Part shown: piece by piece, positions 1-7,976 of the stretch | Layout: each line of letters begins with the position of its first letter | Numbering within the stretch: position 1 is the stretch's first letter | Origin: Lentzea cavernae | Lineage (GTDB): Bacteria; Actinomycetota; Actinomycetes; Mycobacteriales; Pseudonocardiaceae | Direction: 5' to 3' | Assembly (NCBI RefSeq): GCF_014653695.1 | Contig: NZ_BNAR01000002.1 | Location: forward strand, 372,001-436,000 | DNA: 64,000 nucleotides | The notes under the pieces: model-generated | What the model saw: the letters and a program-made list of their open reading frames with translations, nothing else | What the model was told of the DNA's origin: nothing | The model's database searches: none | Position numbers and translations under genes: made by a program

Positions 1-1
1 C

Positions 2-1165
2 GTCGCGGAGATCGGCGGTGTGCGGGCCGTGGTGGTCGCGTTCGAGTTCGGTTTCCTCGGCGGCTCGCTCGGCACCCGCACGGGCACCCGCGTCGAACAG
101 GCCTTCACCCACGCCCGCGAGCACCGCCTGCCGGTCGTGTCCCTGGTCGCGACGGGCGGCAGCCGCATGCAGGAGGGCACGCCCGCGTTGATGCAGCTGC
201 CCAGGATCGCGCGCCAGATCACGCTGACCCGCGCCGCCGGGCTGCCCCACGTCGCCGTTCTCCGCGATCCCACCACCGGTGGTGGCTGGGCCACGCTCGG
301 CGCCGGTGCCGACGTCGTGCTGGGACTGCACGGCGCCCAGGTCGGGTTCGCCGGGTCGCGGGTGCGGCCGCCGGGGTACTCGGTGACGCAGCAGTTCGCG
401 GCGGGGCTGGTCGACCAGCTCCTGCCGTCCGGTGAGCTGCGCGGCGCGCTGGAGCGCTGGTTGCGACTGCTCACCACGCCCGGTGACCGCGCTCCCGTGC
501 CCCAGGCGCTGGGAGCCGGGACCTTGCCGGAGACCGGGTGGGACGCGGTGCTGCGAGCCCGCGCGCGGAGCCGCCCGCGGGCCGGGGATTACCTCGCGGC
601 CTACTTCGACTGGTACGAGCCGATCAGCGGTGACCGCGCCGGTGGCGTCGATCCCGGGGTGCTGTGCGGGTTCGGGCATCGGGACGGCCGGACGGTCGCC
701 TACGCCGCCCAGCGCGGCACGGCCACGCGTCCCGCCGGGTTCCGGACGGCGGCGCGGCTGCTCAGGACGGCGAACAGGCTGGGGATCCCGGTGCTGACGC
801 TCGTCGACACACCGGGCGCGGCCAACGACGCGGCCGCCGAACAGGCCGGGGTGGGAGCGGCGATCGCCGACATGTTCACCGCGGTCGCCGAGGCGAGCGT
901 GCCGGTGACCACGCTGCTGATCGGTGAGGGCGGGTCCGGTGGCGCACTCGCGTTCGCCGCACCGGATCGGATGTGGGTGACGCCGGACAGCTACCTCGCG
1001 GTGATCTCGCCGGAGCTGGCGGCGGCGATCCTCAAGCGGGAACCCGCGCGGGCGCGGCAGACGGCCGACGAACTGCGGTTGCGGCCGCAGGACCTGGTCG
1101 AGCTGGGCGTGGCACGGGGAATCGCCCAGCTCGGCCGGTCCGCCGATCAGGCGACGGCGATGTAG
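2..1165 (+). CDS. Acetyl/propionyl-CoA carboxylase carboxyltransferase (fused beta-alpha type), 5' truncated
   Basis: The visible 387 residues form a biotin-dependent carboxyltransferase, which moves CO2 from carboxybiotin to an acyl-CoA in fatty-acid precursor supply. The first half is AccD-like (FEFGFLGGSLGT, then TGGSRMQEG and a TTGG segment). The second half is AccA-like (LVDTPGAANDAAAEQAG, then GEGGSGGALAFA), so both crotonase-fold halves sit on one chain. The frame is open back to the window edge and the conserved fold is already under way at the first codons, so the true start lies upstream. The GTG at 20 is not a convincing start. The 3' end overlaps a convergent small gene by 19 bp. 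The acyl-CoA substrate cannot be told from sequence. Confidence 0.88.
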   Translation, partial: VAEIGGVRAVVVAFEFGFLGGSLGTRTGTRVEQAFTHAREHRLPVVSLVATGGSRMQEGTPALMQLPRIARQITLTRAAGLPHVAVLRDPTTGGGWATLGAGADVVLGLHGAQVGFAGSRVRPPGYSVTQQFAAGLVDQLLPSGELRGALERWLRLLTTPGDRAPVPQALGAGTLPETGWDAVLRARARSRPRAGDYLAAYFDWYEPISGDRAGGVDPGVLCGFGHRDGRTVAYAAQRGTATRPAGFRTAARLLRTANRLGIPVLTLVDTPGAANDAAAEQAGVGAAIADMFTAVAEASVPVTTLLIGEGGSGGALAFAAPDRMWVTPDSYLAVISPELAAAILKREPARARQTADELRLRPQDLVELGVARGIAQLGRSADQATAM

Positions 1166-1311
1166 AGGAACGCCAGGAGCGAGCTCGGGACGCAGATCGT
1201 CACGAGTCCGACCACGCCGTAGAACGGTTCCTTCTTCTGCACCATCGCGCCCAGGGCGGCGATGCCGAAGGCGACGGACGCGATGAGCAGCAGCAAAACG
1301 ACGTACGACAT
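1147..1311 (-). CDS. Small membrane protein (54 aa), last gene of the antiporter operon
   Basis: A 54-residue protein with two predicted membrane helices (about 3-22 and 33-53) separated by a short charged turn, QKKEPF. The ATG at 1309-1311 is preceded by GAGG at good spacing. It follows the small secreted-type gene by 17 bp on the same strand and probably ends the operon that begins with the histidine kinase at 4975. The stop overlaps the carboxyltransferase gene on the other strand. I recognise no family. A small accessory subunit of the antiporter is possible, but only from position. Confidence 0.6.
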   Translation of the reverse strand: MSYVVLLLLIASVAFGIAALGAMVQKKEPFYGVVGLVTICVPSSLLAFLYIAVA

Positions 1312-1328
1312 GTGAAGGTCCTCAAGGG

Positions 1329-1631
1329 TCAGGGGTGTGTGGAGGCGGGAGCGGCCGCGTGCGGCGGCGCCCGGCTCGACCGGTGACCTGAGGTGATTCC
1401 CTCCACGCCCTGGGCGGCGGCCACGACGACCGCGGCCCTTCCCCGCGGCGGGCACGGGCCGGTCGCCGCGCCGGGCAGCGCCCAGCACGCGTCCGGTGAC
1501 GCCGTCGTCTGCACGTGGACGGCCGAGACCGGGGCGTTCAGCCCCGATCCCGGCTGGTCGGCCGTGGTGTCGCGGGTGCTCGTGCCGACGAACGCCAGCA
1601 GCAGGGCCAGCAGGAGTGCCGGCCACCTCAC
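1329..1631 (-). CDS. Small secreted or membrane-anchored protein (100 aa), unknown
   Basis: The GTG start at 1629-1631 overlaps the stop of the antiporter gene (GTGA), pointing to translational coupling. The N-terminus MRWPALLLALLLAFVG is a clear signal-peptide-like hydrophobic stretch. The rest is low-complexity, rich in Ala, Pro, Ser and Thr, with two Cys (about residues 49 and 60). No family is recognisable. The tail is compositionally weak, so the gene rests mostly on the coupled start and the signal sequence. It may be a processed peptide or an extracellular accessory of the antiporter operon. Confidence 0.45.
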   Translation of the reverse strand: MRWPALLLALLLAFVGTSTRDTTADQPGSGLNAPVSAVHVQTTASPDACWALPGAATGPCPPRGRAAVVVAAAQGVEGITSGHRSSRAPPHAAAPASTHP

Positions 1632-2803
1632 CGAGCCGCTGCCCGCCTGCGGAGGAAGAACTCGCCGACCGGTTCCACGAACCTCGCCGCGATCGGGCCG
1701 ATGATCGCCATCAGCAGCACGTACGCGGTGGCGAGCGCCGCGAGTTGCTCGTTCACGTGCCCGGACGCGACCGCCAGGCCGGCGATGACGATGGAGAACT
1801 CGCCTCTCGCGACCAGCGCGGCGCCGGTGCGGGCGCGGCCCATCGGCCCGATGCCCTGGCGCCGGGCCGCCCACCAGCCCGTCGCGACCTTCGTCAGCGT
1901 GGTGATCACGGCCAGCAGCACGGCCATGCCGAGCACCGGCGGAATCGTGCGCGGGTCGGTGTTGAGGCCGAACACGACGAAGAACATCGCGGCGAACAGG
2001 TCGCGCAGCGGTTCGAGCAGGCGGGTGGCGTTCTCGGCGGTGGAGCCGGAGATCGCGATGCCCAGGAGGAACGCGCCGACCGCGGCGGACACCTGCAGTT
2101 CCGAGGCGATGCCCGCGACGAGCAGCGCGGAGCCGAGGAGCTTGAGCAGGAACACCTCGTGGTCGGGGCTGTCGACGATGGCCGAGATGACGCGGCCGTA
2201 CTTCAGCGCCACCACCAGGACGATGGTGATCGCGAGCAGCGAGATGCCGACCGAGGTGAGTCCGCCGACGAAGCTGACGCCGGCCAGCACGGCGGTGAGC
2301 ACCGGCAGGTAGACGGCCATCGCCAGGTCCTCGAACACGAGCACCGACAGGATCACCGGTGTCTCGCGGTTGCCGAGCCGGCCGAGGTCGCCGAGGACCT
2401 TGGCGATGATGCCGGACGACGAGATGTACGTGACGCCCGCCATCGCGAGCGCCCCGACCGGGCCCCAGCCGAGCATCAGCGCGACGATCGCGCCGGGTGC
2501 GGCGTTGAGCACGATGTCGAGAAGGCCGGCCATCCACGACTTCTTGAGACCTGTGGTCAGTTCCGAGGCCGAGTACTCGAGCCCCAGCAGGAGGAGCAGC
2601 AGCACCACGCCGATCTCGCTGGCTAGGTGGGTGAAGTTCTCGATGCCGTGCAACGGGATCAGCCCGCCGGAGCCGAACGCGAGGCCGCCGACGAGGTAGA
2701 GCGGGATCGGCGAGATGCCGAATCTCCAGGCGAGGCGACCGAGCAGGCCCAGTCCGAAGAAGACCGCACCCAGTTGGATCAGCGCGATCGTGGTGTCGTG
2801 CAC
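1628..2803 (-). CDS. Cation:proton antiporter, CPA2 family (KefB/KhtU-like)
   Basis: A 391-residue, almost wholly hydrophobic protein of about 11-13 helices resembling the KefB/KhtU branch of CPA2 exchangers, which swap K+ or Na+ for protons across the plasma membrane. The segment GVVLLLLLLGLEYSASEL and the Gly-rich re-entrant regions are typical. It lacks the C-terminal nucleotide-binding TrkA-N domain found in Kef proteins. That role is probably supplied by the separate KhtT-like protein encoded 4 bp upstream. The start is GTG at 2801-2803. It shares an operon with a histidine kinase and response regulator, which suggests control by an envelope or ionic signal. Confidence 0.88.
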   Translation of the reverse strand: MHDTTIALIQLGAVFFGLGLLGRLAWRFGISPIPLYLVGGLAFGSGGLIPLHGIENFTHLASEIGVVLLLLLLGLEYSASELTTGLKKSWMAGLLDIVLNAAPGAIVALMLGWGPVGALAMAGVTYISSSGIIAKVLGDLGRLGNRETPVILSVLVFEDLAMAVYLPVLTAVLAGVSFVGGLTSVGISLLAITIVLVVALKYGRVISAIVDSPDHEVFLLKLLGSALLVAGIASELQVSAAVGAFLLGIAISGSTAENATRLLEPLRDLFAAMFFVVFGLNTDPRTIPPVLGMAVLLAVITTLTKVATGWWAARRQGIGPMGRARTGAALVARGEFSIVIAGLAVASGHVNEQLAALATAYVLLMAIIGPIAARFVEPVGEFFLRRRAAAR

Positions 2804-2807
2804 TGGT

Positions 2808-3281
2808 TCAGCCGCCCGTCAGGATGTCCGCGGCGGCATCGAGACCGTCCGCGGTGCCGACGACGACCGCGAGGTCGCCGTTCTCGAACAGGAAGTCGGG
2901 GCCGGGCGACGGATGCGCGTTGCCCGCACGCACGACCGCGACGATGGAGGCGCCGGTGCGGGTGCGCAGCGCTGTGTCGCCGAGCGTGCGGCTGGAGAAC
3001 GCCGCGACCGGCAGCTGGCGGGTCGTGATCCCGGCGATGTCGGCGTTCTGCCTCTCGAGCTTCGTGACGAGCTGCGGCGCCCCGAGCAGCCCGGCGAGCG
3101 TGCCCGCCTCCTCCGGCGTCAGCGGGATCGACGCGGCGGTGGTGTCGGGATCGTCCTGTTTGGACAGGATGAGCTCGAACTTGCCGTCGCGGTAGGAGAT
3201 CACGCCGACCCGGCGGCCGGAGCGGAGGGAGAAGTCCTGCCTGATCCCTATGCCGGGCAGGGGCGTCACTTCGACGTTCAC
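2808..3281 (-). CDS. KhtT-like regulatory subunit of the antiporter (TrkA-C/RCK_C domain)
   Basis: A 157-residue cytoplasmic protein. Residues 1-70 match the N-terminal domain of KhtT-type subunits, and residues about 75-157 form an RCK_C (TrkA-C) ligand-binding fold ending FLFENGDLAVVVGTADGLDAAADIL. In Bacillus, KhtT gates the KhtU K+/H+ antiporter, and RCK_C domains commonly bind small ligands such as cyclic di-AMP. I infer the same partnership with the adjacent antiporter. The start is GTG at 3279-3281 after AGGAC. The upstream response-regulator gene ends 9 bp away, so cotranscription is very likely. Confidence 0.85.
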   Translation of the reverse strand: MNVEVTPLPGIGIRQDFSLRSGRRVGVISYRDGKFELILSKQDDPDTTAASIPLTPEEAGTLAGLLGAPQLVTKLERQNADIAGITTRQLPVAAFSSRTLGDTALRTRTGASIVAVVRAGNAHPSPGPDFLFENGDLAVVVGTADGLDAAADILTGG

Positions 3282-3290
3282 TCGAGTGTC

Positions 3291-3938
3291 CTAGGGTTCG
3301 ATGAGCCCGGCGCGGATCGCGTACCGGGTGAGTTCGAGGCGGTCCTTGAGCCCGAGTTTCTGCAGCAGGTTGGCCCGGTGCCGCTCGACGGTCTTGACGC
3401 TGATCACGAGCATGTCCGCGATCTCCTTGGAGGAGTGGCCCTCCGCGACCAGCTTGAGGATCTCCTCCTCGCGATCGGTGATCGCCTTGGCCGGGAAGCC
3501 GCCGCCCTCCTTGGCGCGGTCGAGGTAGTTGCGGATCAGCGAGTTCACCGCGCCGGGGTAGAGGAACGGCTCGCCGCGCATGGCACTGCGGCACGCCTCC
3601 ACCAGGTCGCGGTCGGCGACGGACTTGAGCACGTACCCCGACGCGCCCGCCTTCAACGCCTCGAAGAAGTACTGCTCGTTGTCGTACATCGTGAGGATCA
3701 GGATCCGCAGGTCCGGCTGCAGGCGCGACAGCTCGCGCGCGGCCTGCAACCCGGTCAGCCGCGGCATGGCGATGTCGAGGATCGCGAGGTCCGGCCTGTC
3801 CTGCTTGGCCTTGCTGATCGCCTCGGCCCCGTCACCCGCCTCACCGATGACCTCGAGGTCGGGCTCGTTGTCGAGGATCATCCGGACGCCGCGGCGCACG
3901 AGCGCGTGGTCGTCCGCGAGCAGGATGCGCACCGTCAT
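3291..3938 (-). CDS. NarL/LuxR-family response regulator
   Basis: A 215-residue DNA-binding response regulator. Receiver domain at 1-120 with acidic pair D9-D10 and phospho-acceptor D55 (LAILDIAMPR); LuxR-type helix-turn-helix at about 145-205 (ITDREEEILKLVAEG, then SKEIADMLVISVKTVERHRANL). The ATG overlaps the kinase stop by 4 bp, so kinase and regulator form one cognate system. Its position directly before the antiporter pair suggests those genes, or the operon itself, are targets. Confidence 0.95.
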   Translation of the reverse strand: MTVRILLADDHALVRRGVRMILDNEPDLEVIGEAGDGAEAISKAKQDRPDLAILDIAMPRLTGLQAARELSRLQPDLRILILTMYDNEQYFFEALKAGASGYVLKSVADRDLVEACRSAMRGEPFLYPGAVNSLIRNYLDRAKEGGGFPAKAITDREEEILKLVAEGHSSKEIADMLVISVKTVERHRANLLQKLGLKDRLELTRYAIRAGLIEP

Positions 3939-4975
3939 TCGCTCTCCCCCTTCGCCTTGACGACCAGCCGGACCTCGGTACCCCCGTCGGACGCACCACC
4001 GACCTTCAGGTCCGCGCCCACGAGCAGCGCGCGTTCCCGCATGCCCCGGATGCCCGCGCCCTCCTGGCTGTTCCCGATCCCCCGGCCGTTGTCCCGGATC
4101 CGGAGCTCGATGTGGGACGTCCGCGCTTTCAGGCTCAGCTCCGCCTCGCCGGCGTTCGCGTGCCGCACGGTGTTCGTGAGACCTTCCTGCGCGACCCGGT
4201 AGACCACCAGCTCGGTCTCGGCGTCGAGCGCGGGCAGGTTCTTGTCGAACTTCCGCCTGATCGTCAGCCCCGTCGGCTCGGAGATCTCGTTCGTGAGGGC
4301 CTTGAGCGCACTCACCAGCCCCAGCTCCTCCAGCACGCCGGGCCTGAGGCGCCGGGCGATGCGGCGGATCTCGTCGAGGGTGCTGCGCGTGGTCTCCTGC
4401 ACCTGCAACAACTCCTCGCGCGTCTCCTGCGGCGACTGGTCGGCCACCCGCTTGAGACTCAGCAACACCGCCGTCAACGACTGCCCGACCTCGTCGTGCA
4501 GCTCCTGCGCCACCCTGCGCCGCTCCGCCTCCTGCGCCGACAACGCGATGGCCGAGCTGTACCCCCGCTCCGCCTCGAGCCGGTCGATCATGCTGTTGAA
4601 CGTGACGATCAGCTCGGCGATCTCCCCGTGCCCCTTCGCCGGCAACCGCGGCCCGGGCTTGAGCAGGTCGATCGTCGTCATCGCCCGCGTGAGCCGCCCC
4701 AGCGGCGCCAGCCCCACCCGGATCAGCACGGCGTTGGCGATCAGCATCACCACCAGCCCCACCGCCAGCACCAGCACCTCGCGCAGCAACGCCGGAGTCG
4801 ACACCGTCGCCGGCCCGAACACGAGCAACGCCGCCGCCACCACCAGCACCAGGGCGTTCAGCAGGAAGATGCGCCCGAACAACGACACACGCGCCGCCTC
4901 TCCGTGATCACTTCCCGCCACGCCTGCGAGGCTGACGGGCGAGGGCGCCACGTGTCCATCCGTGGCAACACCCAT
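3935..4975 (-). CDS. Sensor histidine kinase (HAMP, HisKA_3, HATPase_c)
   Basis: A 346-residue membrane kinase of the NarX/DesK branch. Two transmembrane helices (about 34-55 and 65-87) are separated by only a short external loop, so sensing is likely within the membrane or in the cytoplasm. A HAMP linker follows (about 88-140), then the HisKA_3 phospho-acceptor H160 in AQELHDEVGQSL and an HATPase domain with RDNGRGIG and a late GIRGMRERA. The ATG at 4973-4975 gives a 30-residue N-terminal extension before helix 1. Its upstream region is the GC-rich repeat array at 5040-5620. The signal is unknown. Confidence 0.93.
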   Translation of the reverse strand: MGVATDGHVAPSPVSLAGVAGSDHGEAARVSLFGRIFLLNALVLVVAAALLVFGPATVSTPALLREVLVLAVGLVVMLIANAVLIRVGLAPLGRLTRAMTTIDLLKPGPRLPAKGHGEIAELIVTFNSMIDRLEAERGYSSAIALSAQEAERRRVAQELHDEVGQSLTAVLLSLKRVADQSPQETREELLQVQETTRSTLDEIRRIARRLRPGVLEELGLVSALKALTNEISEPTGLTIRRKFDKNLPALDAETELVVYRVAQEGLTNTVRHANAGEAELSLKARTSHIELRIRDNGRGIGNSQEGAGIRGMRERALLVGADLKVGGASDGGTEVRLVVKAKGESE

Positions 4976-5039
4976 GTTGGCGGGGTGGTGGCAGGTGTGC
5001 CGGTCGGGCGGGTGGGGCGGGGCCCGGGGTGGGGATGGT

Positions 5040-5620
5040 CACGGTGCGCGGAGTGACGTGGGTCGCGGCGGTGGTGGGGTGCGGAGTGACGTGGGGCGCG
5101 GCGGTGGTGGGGTGTGCGGCTGCTGGGTGGGTGGTGCCAGGCGACGCGGCGAGGTGCAGGGCGCGGCTGGGAGACGTGCGCGGTGCGGCGTGGCGTGTGC
5201 GGTGCGGTGTCGTGCGCGCGAGGCAGCGTCGTGCGCGCGGCGAGTGAGCGGGTGTGCGTGGCGTGCAACCAAGCGGCGTGGTGTGGTGCGTGGCGTGCGC
5301 GGTGCGGCGTCGTGCGCGCGGTGCGAGGTCGTGCGCGCGGTGCGGCGTGGTGCGCGCGGCGAGTGAACGGGTGTCCGTGGTGTGGTGCGTGGCGTGCGCG
5401 GTGCGGCGTCGTGCGCGCGGTGCGAGGTCGTGCGCGCGGTGCGAGGTCGTGCGCGCGGTGCGGCGTGGTGCGCGCGGCGAGTGAACGAGTGTCCGTGGTG
5501 TGGTGCGTGGCGTGCGCGGTGCGGCGTGTGCGCGCGGTGCGGCGTCGTGCGCGCGGTGCGAGGTCGTGCGCGCGGCGAGTGAGCGAGCGTGCGTGAGGCG
5601 TGGTGTGCAACCAAGCGGGG
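5040..5620. repeat. GC-rich tandem-repeat array upstream of the sensor kinase
   Basis: About 580 bp of low-complexity DNA. At 5048-5115 a unit of about 33 bp (core GAGTGACGTGGG) is duplicated. From about 5160 a 19-bp unit, GTCGTGCGCGCGGTGCGAG, recurs with small changes. A higher-order unit of 118-119 bp is visible from GTGCGCGCGGCGAGTGA at 5231, 5350, 5468 and (98 bp later) 5566. The 14-mer GTGCAACCAAGCGG occurs at 5263 and 5605. All six frames are partly open because of composition. I see no gene here. No unique spacers separate the repeats, so it is not CRISPR. From 5620 to 5839 I see nothing else definite. Confidence 0.85.
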
Positions 5621-5839
5621 TGGCGCGGACCGCACGCGGCCCAAGTCAACCGGATCGCGTCGCGAGTCAATCCAGGCAGGAGCGAAAGGCTGCGGACCGC
5701 GGCACGAGGGCCAACACCCACGCCGACCCCGGATCACCCACCCACCGCACCCCCAGGTTGAGTGCCAAGACGGATCGCGGAACCGGGCAAAACCGGCGGA
5801 CCATGGAGCAAGACGCCCTCAACCCCCAGGAGGCGCCCG

Positions 5840-6004
5840 ATGACTCCCACGCCCACCCGCCGCACCCCCACCCGAACCTGGCCCTGGCACGCCCTCGCCG
5901 CAGCCCTCGTCCTGGCCGGTCTGCTGATCCCGCACGCCCTGCTGGTCGCCGCCGGACTGCTCCTGGCGGGCTCGGTGGCCCTCAGGCAGCCCGCGGCACG
6001 GTGA
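5840..6004 (+). CDS. Small membrane protein (54 aa)
   Basis: The ATG at 5840 follows AGGAGG at 8 nt, the best ribosome-binding site in this stretch. The product has a Thr/Pro/Arg-rich N-terminus (residues 1-14) and two closely spaced hydrophobic helices (about 17-30 and 33-48). Its 3' end overlaps the convergent HxlR-type gene by 23 bp. No family is recognised. Small two-helix proteins of this kind are common in actinomycetes and mostly uncharacterised. Confidence 0.55.
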   Translation: MTPTPTRRTPTRTWPWHALAAALVLAGLLIPHALLVAAGLLLAGSVALRQPAAR

Positions 6005-6635
6005 AGAGGCGCAGGAACGTCCCGAGCAGCTCGCGGCGGCCCGTCAGTTCGACCGCGCCGTCGCGGGCCAGGGTCATGATCGCGCGGTAGGACGCCAGTT
6101 CGTCGTCGGCGAAGGTGGCGGTGATGGTCAGGTCCGGCGGGACGGGGGCGGGGCCCACGCCCGTCGCGAGGTGGCCGTCCACCAGTACGGCGTGCACGGT
6201 GACGTCGGGGCCGTGGATCTCCCACGACGCGGTCAGGCCTGCCGCCTGGTCGGGCTGGAAGACGGCTCGGAGGTTCAGCACCAGGCCTTCGGGTGTGACT
6301 ACGTCGCCTCGTTGCGGTTCGCCGAGTTGGGTGGCGCCCCAGCGGGCCAGCGAGAGCAGGGCGGGCTCGAGGGAGCGGCCGACCTCCGTCAGGGTGTAGA
6401 CGACGCCTCGTGCCGGGGCGGGGGCCACCTGGCGTTCGACGATGCCTGCCTGTTCCAGCTCCTTGAGCCTGGTGGCCAGCACGTTCGTCGGGATTCCCGC
6501 GAGGCTGGTCTGCAGTTCGGTGTAGCGACGCGGCCGCACGATGAGGTTGCGGACGATCAGCAGCGCCCACCGCTCGCCCACGAGCTCGAGCGCTCGGGCG
6601 AGCCCGCAGTACTGGCCGAAATCACGACGCTTCAC
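5982..6635 (-). CDS. HxlR-family transcriptional regulator with C-terminal SCP2-like domain
   Basis: A 217-residue protein with an HxlR winged helix at residues 1-100 (GERWALLIVRNLIVRPRR, YTELQTSLAGIPTNVLATRL) and a C-terminal sterol-carrier-like fold of about 110 residues. This arrangement is common in actinomycete HxlR regulators and may bind a small hydrophobic ligand. It is divergent from an MFS exporter gene across 123 bp that contain a strong inverted repeat (6687-6711). The likely role is to repress the exporter until a ligand appears, which is inferred from layout. Confidence 0.9.
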   Translation of the reverse strand: MKRRDFGQYCGLARALELVGERWALLIVRNLIVRPRRYTELQTSLAGIPTNVLATRLKELEQAGIVERQVAPAPARGVVYTLTEVGRSLEPALLSLARWGATQLGEPQRGDVVTPEGLVLNLRAVFQPDQAAGLTASWEIHGPDVTVHAVLVDGHLATGVGPAPVPPDLTITATFADDELASYRAIMTLARDGAVELTGRRELLGTFLRLFTVPRAA

Positions 6636-6686
6636 AACCCGCAGAGTAGCAAGCTTGCCAGACAGTAGCTAGCTGGCCAACAGAAA

Positions 6687-6711
6687 GTTCACTTGCAAAA
6701 AACAAGCGAAC
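6687..6711. promoter_or_regulatory. Inverted-repeat operator candidate between HxlR and MFS genes
   Basis: Arms GTTCACTTG and CAAGCGAAC (8 of 9 paired) around a 7-nt A-rich spacer, within the divergent intergenic region. TACCGT, a plausible -10 for the MFS gene, lies just downstream (6717-6722), so a bound dimer would cover that promoter. A second, shorter perfect palindrome GCAAGCTTGC lies at 6649-6658 near the regulator start. Confidence 0.5.
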
Positions 6712-6758
6712 GGGCTTACCGTCGTCGCACCCACTCCCCCGAACTTGAAGGAAGTGCG

Positions 6759-7976
6759 ATGACCGCACTGCTCGAACGCACCGATGCGGCCGTGCGCCGG
6801 CCGTACGTGTCACGCGGCGTTGGCTTCGCGGGCATCTCCGCCGCGATGGTCGCGATCCTCGTGGCGGCCGGAGCGCCGACGCCGCTGCTGCCGATCTACC
6901 AGCACCAGTGGGGGTTCGCGCCGTGGGTGCTGACGCTCGCGTTCGGCATCTACGCCTTCTCGCTGCTGGTCTCGATCCTGGTGGTCGGGTCGTTGTCCGA
7001 CTACGTGGGACGGCGGCCGCTCATGATCGGCGCGCTGGGCGTCGACCTCGTCGCGATGCTGATGTTCCTGTACGCGCCGAACGTCGGGTGGGTCATCGCC
7101 GCACGGGTCGTGCAGGGTGTGGCGACCGGGGCCGCGTCGGCCGCGCTCAGCGCGGCGGTGGTCGAGCTCGCGCCGGAGCGGTTCAAGAAGCTCGGGGCGC
7201 AGATGACCAGCATGGCGCCGCTGGGCGGGCTGGCGATCGGCGCGTTGTTCGCGGGGTTGCTGGCCGAGTTCGCGACGAACGCGGCCTTCGAGGTGTGGTT
7301 CGTGCTCGCCCTGGTGATGGCGGCCGGGACGGTGTTCGCGGTCTTCACGCCGGAGACCGCCACCCGCAAGCCGGGTGCGGTCAAGTCGCTGAACCCGCGC
7401 ATCTCGTTGCCCGTACAGGTGCGCAGGCTCTACTGGACGACGGTTCCCGGCATCGTCGGCGGGTTCTCGACGATGACGTTGTTCATGGGACTCGTGCCCG
7501 CGCTGCTGGTCGCGGTGTTCGGCGTGCGGAGCCCGATCGTCGGGTCACTGCTGGCTTTCGTGGCACTGGGAGCGTCCACTGTGGCCTCCGCGTTCTCCAG
7601 CGGGATCAAGGCTCCGACGCTCCGGTTCGCCGGAATGAGCGCGATGGTCGCCGGCGGGGTCCTGTTCGTCGGCAGCATCGGCGCGACCTCGCTGCCCCTG
7701 CTCTGGGCGGCCGCGGTGGTGGGCGGGACCGGGATCGGCGCCTCGTTCGCCGGGACCACGCGCGGGCTCGTGCCCGAGGTCTCGCCGCACGAACGCGCCG
7801 GGCTGTTCACCGCGATCTTCTTCGTCGGCTACCTCGCGATGGGGACGTCGGCGATCGTCGCCGGGGTGTTCATCGGCATCGCCGGCGCGACGGCCACGGC
7901 GGTCGGTTTCGGTCTCTTCAACGCGATCGTGGCGCTCGTCGGCGTCATCGCGACGGTGCGGCTCAACCGGAAGTGA
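6759..7976 (+). CDS. MFS transporter (drug/metabolite efflux type)
   Basis: A 405-residue, 12-helix major facilitator transporter. The ATG at 6759 (MTALLERTDAAVRRP) was chosen over an upstream in-frame start because it follows GAAGGAAG at good spacing. The loop between helices 2 and 3 has the family motif in the form GSLSDYVGRRP, and a later segment RVVQGVATGAASAAL fits the antiporter region. Efflux of a small hydrophobic compound by proton antiport is the family expectation. Divergent HxlR control suggests ligand-induced expression. The 3' end overlaps the convergent XRE-cupin gene by 14 bp. Confidence 0.88.
   Translation: MTALLERTDAAVRRPYVSRGVGFAGISAAMVAILVAAGAPTPLLPIYQHQWGFAPWVLTLAFGIYAFSLLVSILVVGSLSDYVGRRPLMIGALGVDLVAMLMFLYAPNVGWVIAARVVQGVATGAASAALSAAVVELAPERFKKLGAQMTSMAPLGGLAIGALFAGLLAEFATNAAFEVWFVLALVMAAGTVFAVFTPETATRKPGAVKSLNPRISLPVQVRRLYWTTVPGIVGGFSTMTLFMGLVPALLVAVFGVRSPIVGSLLAFVALGASTVASAFSSGIKAPTLRFAGMSAMVAGGVLFVGSIGATSLPLLWAAAVVGGTGIGASFAGTTRGLVPEVSPHERAGLFTAIFFVGYLAMGTSAIVAGVFIGIAGATATAVGFGLFNAIVALVGVIATVRLNRK

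Noticed and set aside
5040..5620. Possible CRISPR array
   Set aside because: Units are contiguous or degenerate with no unique spacers of constant length and no cas genes nearby.
4858..5737. Long open frames with Arg/His/Pro/Thr repeats across the 5040-5620 region, both strands
   Set aside because: They are translations of tandem repeats, open in several frames at once, with no ribosome site or recognisable domain.
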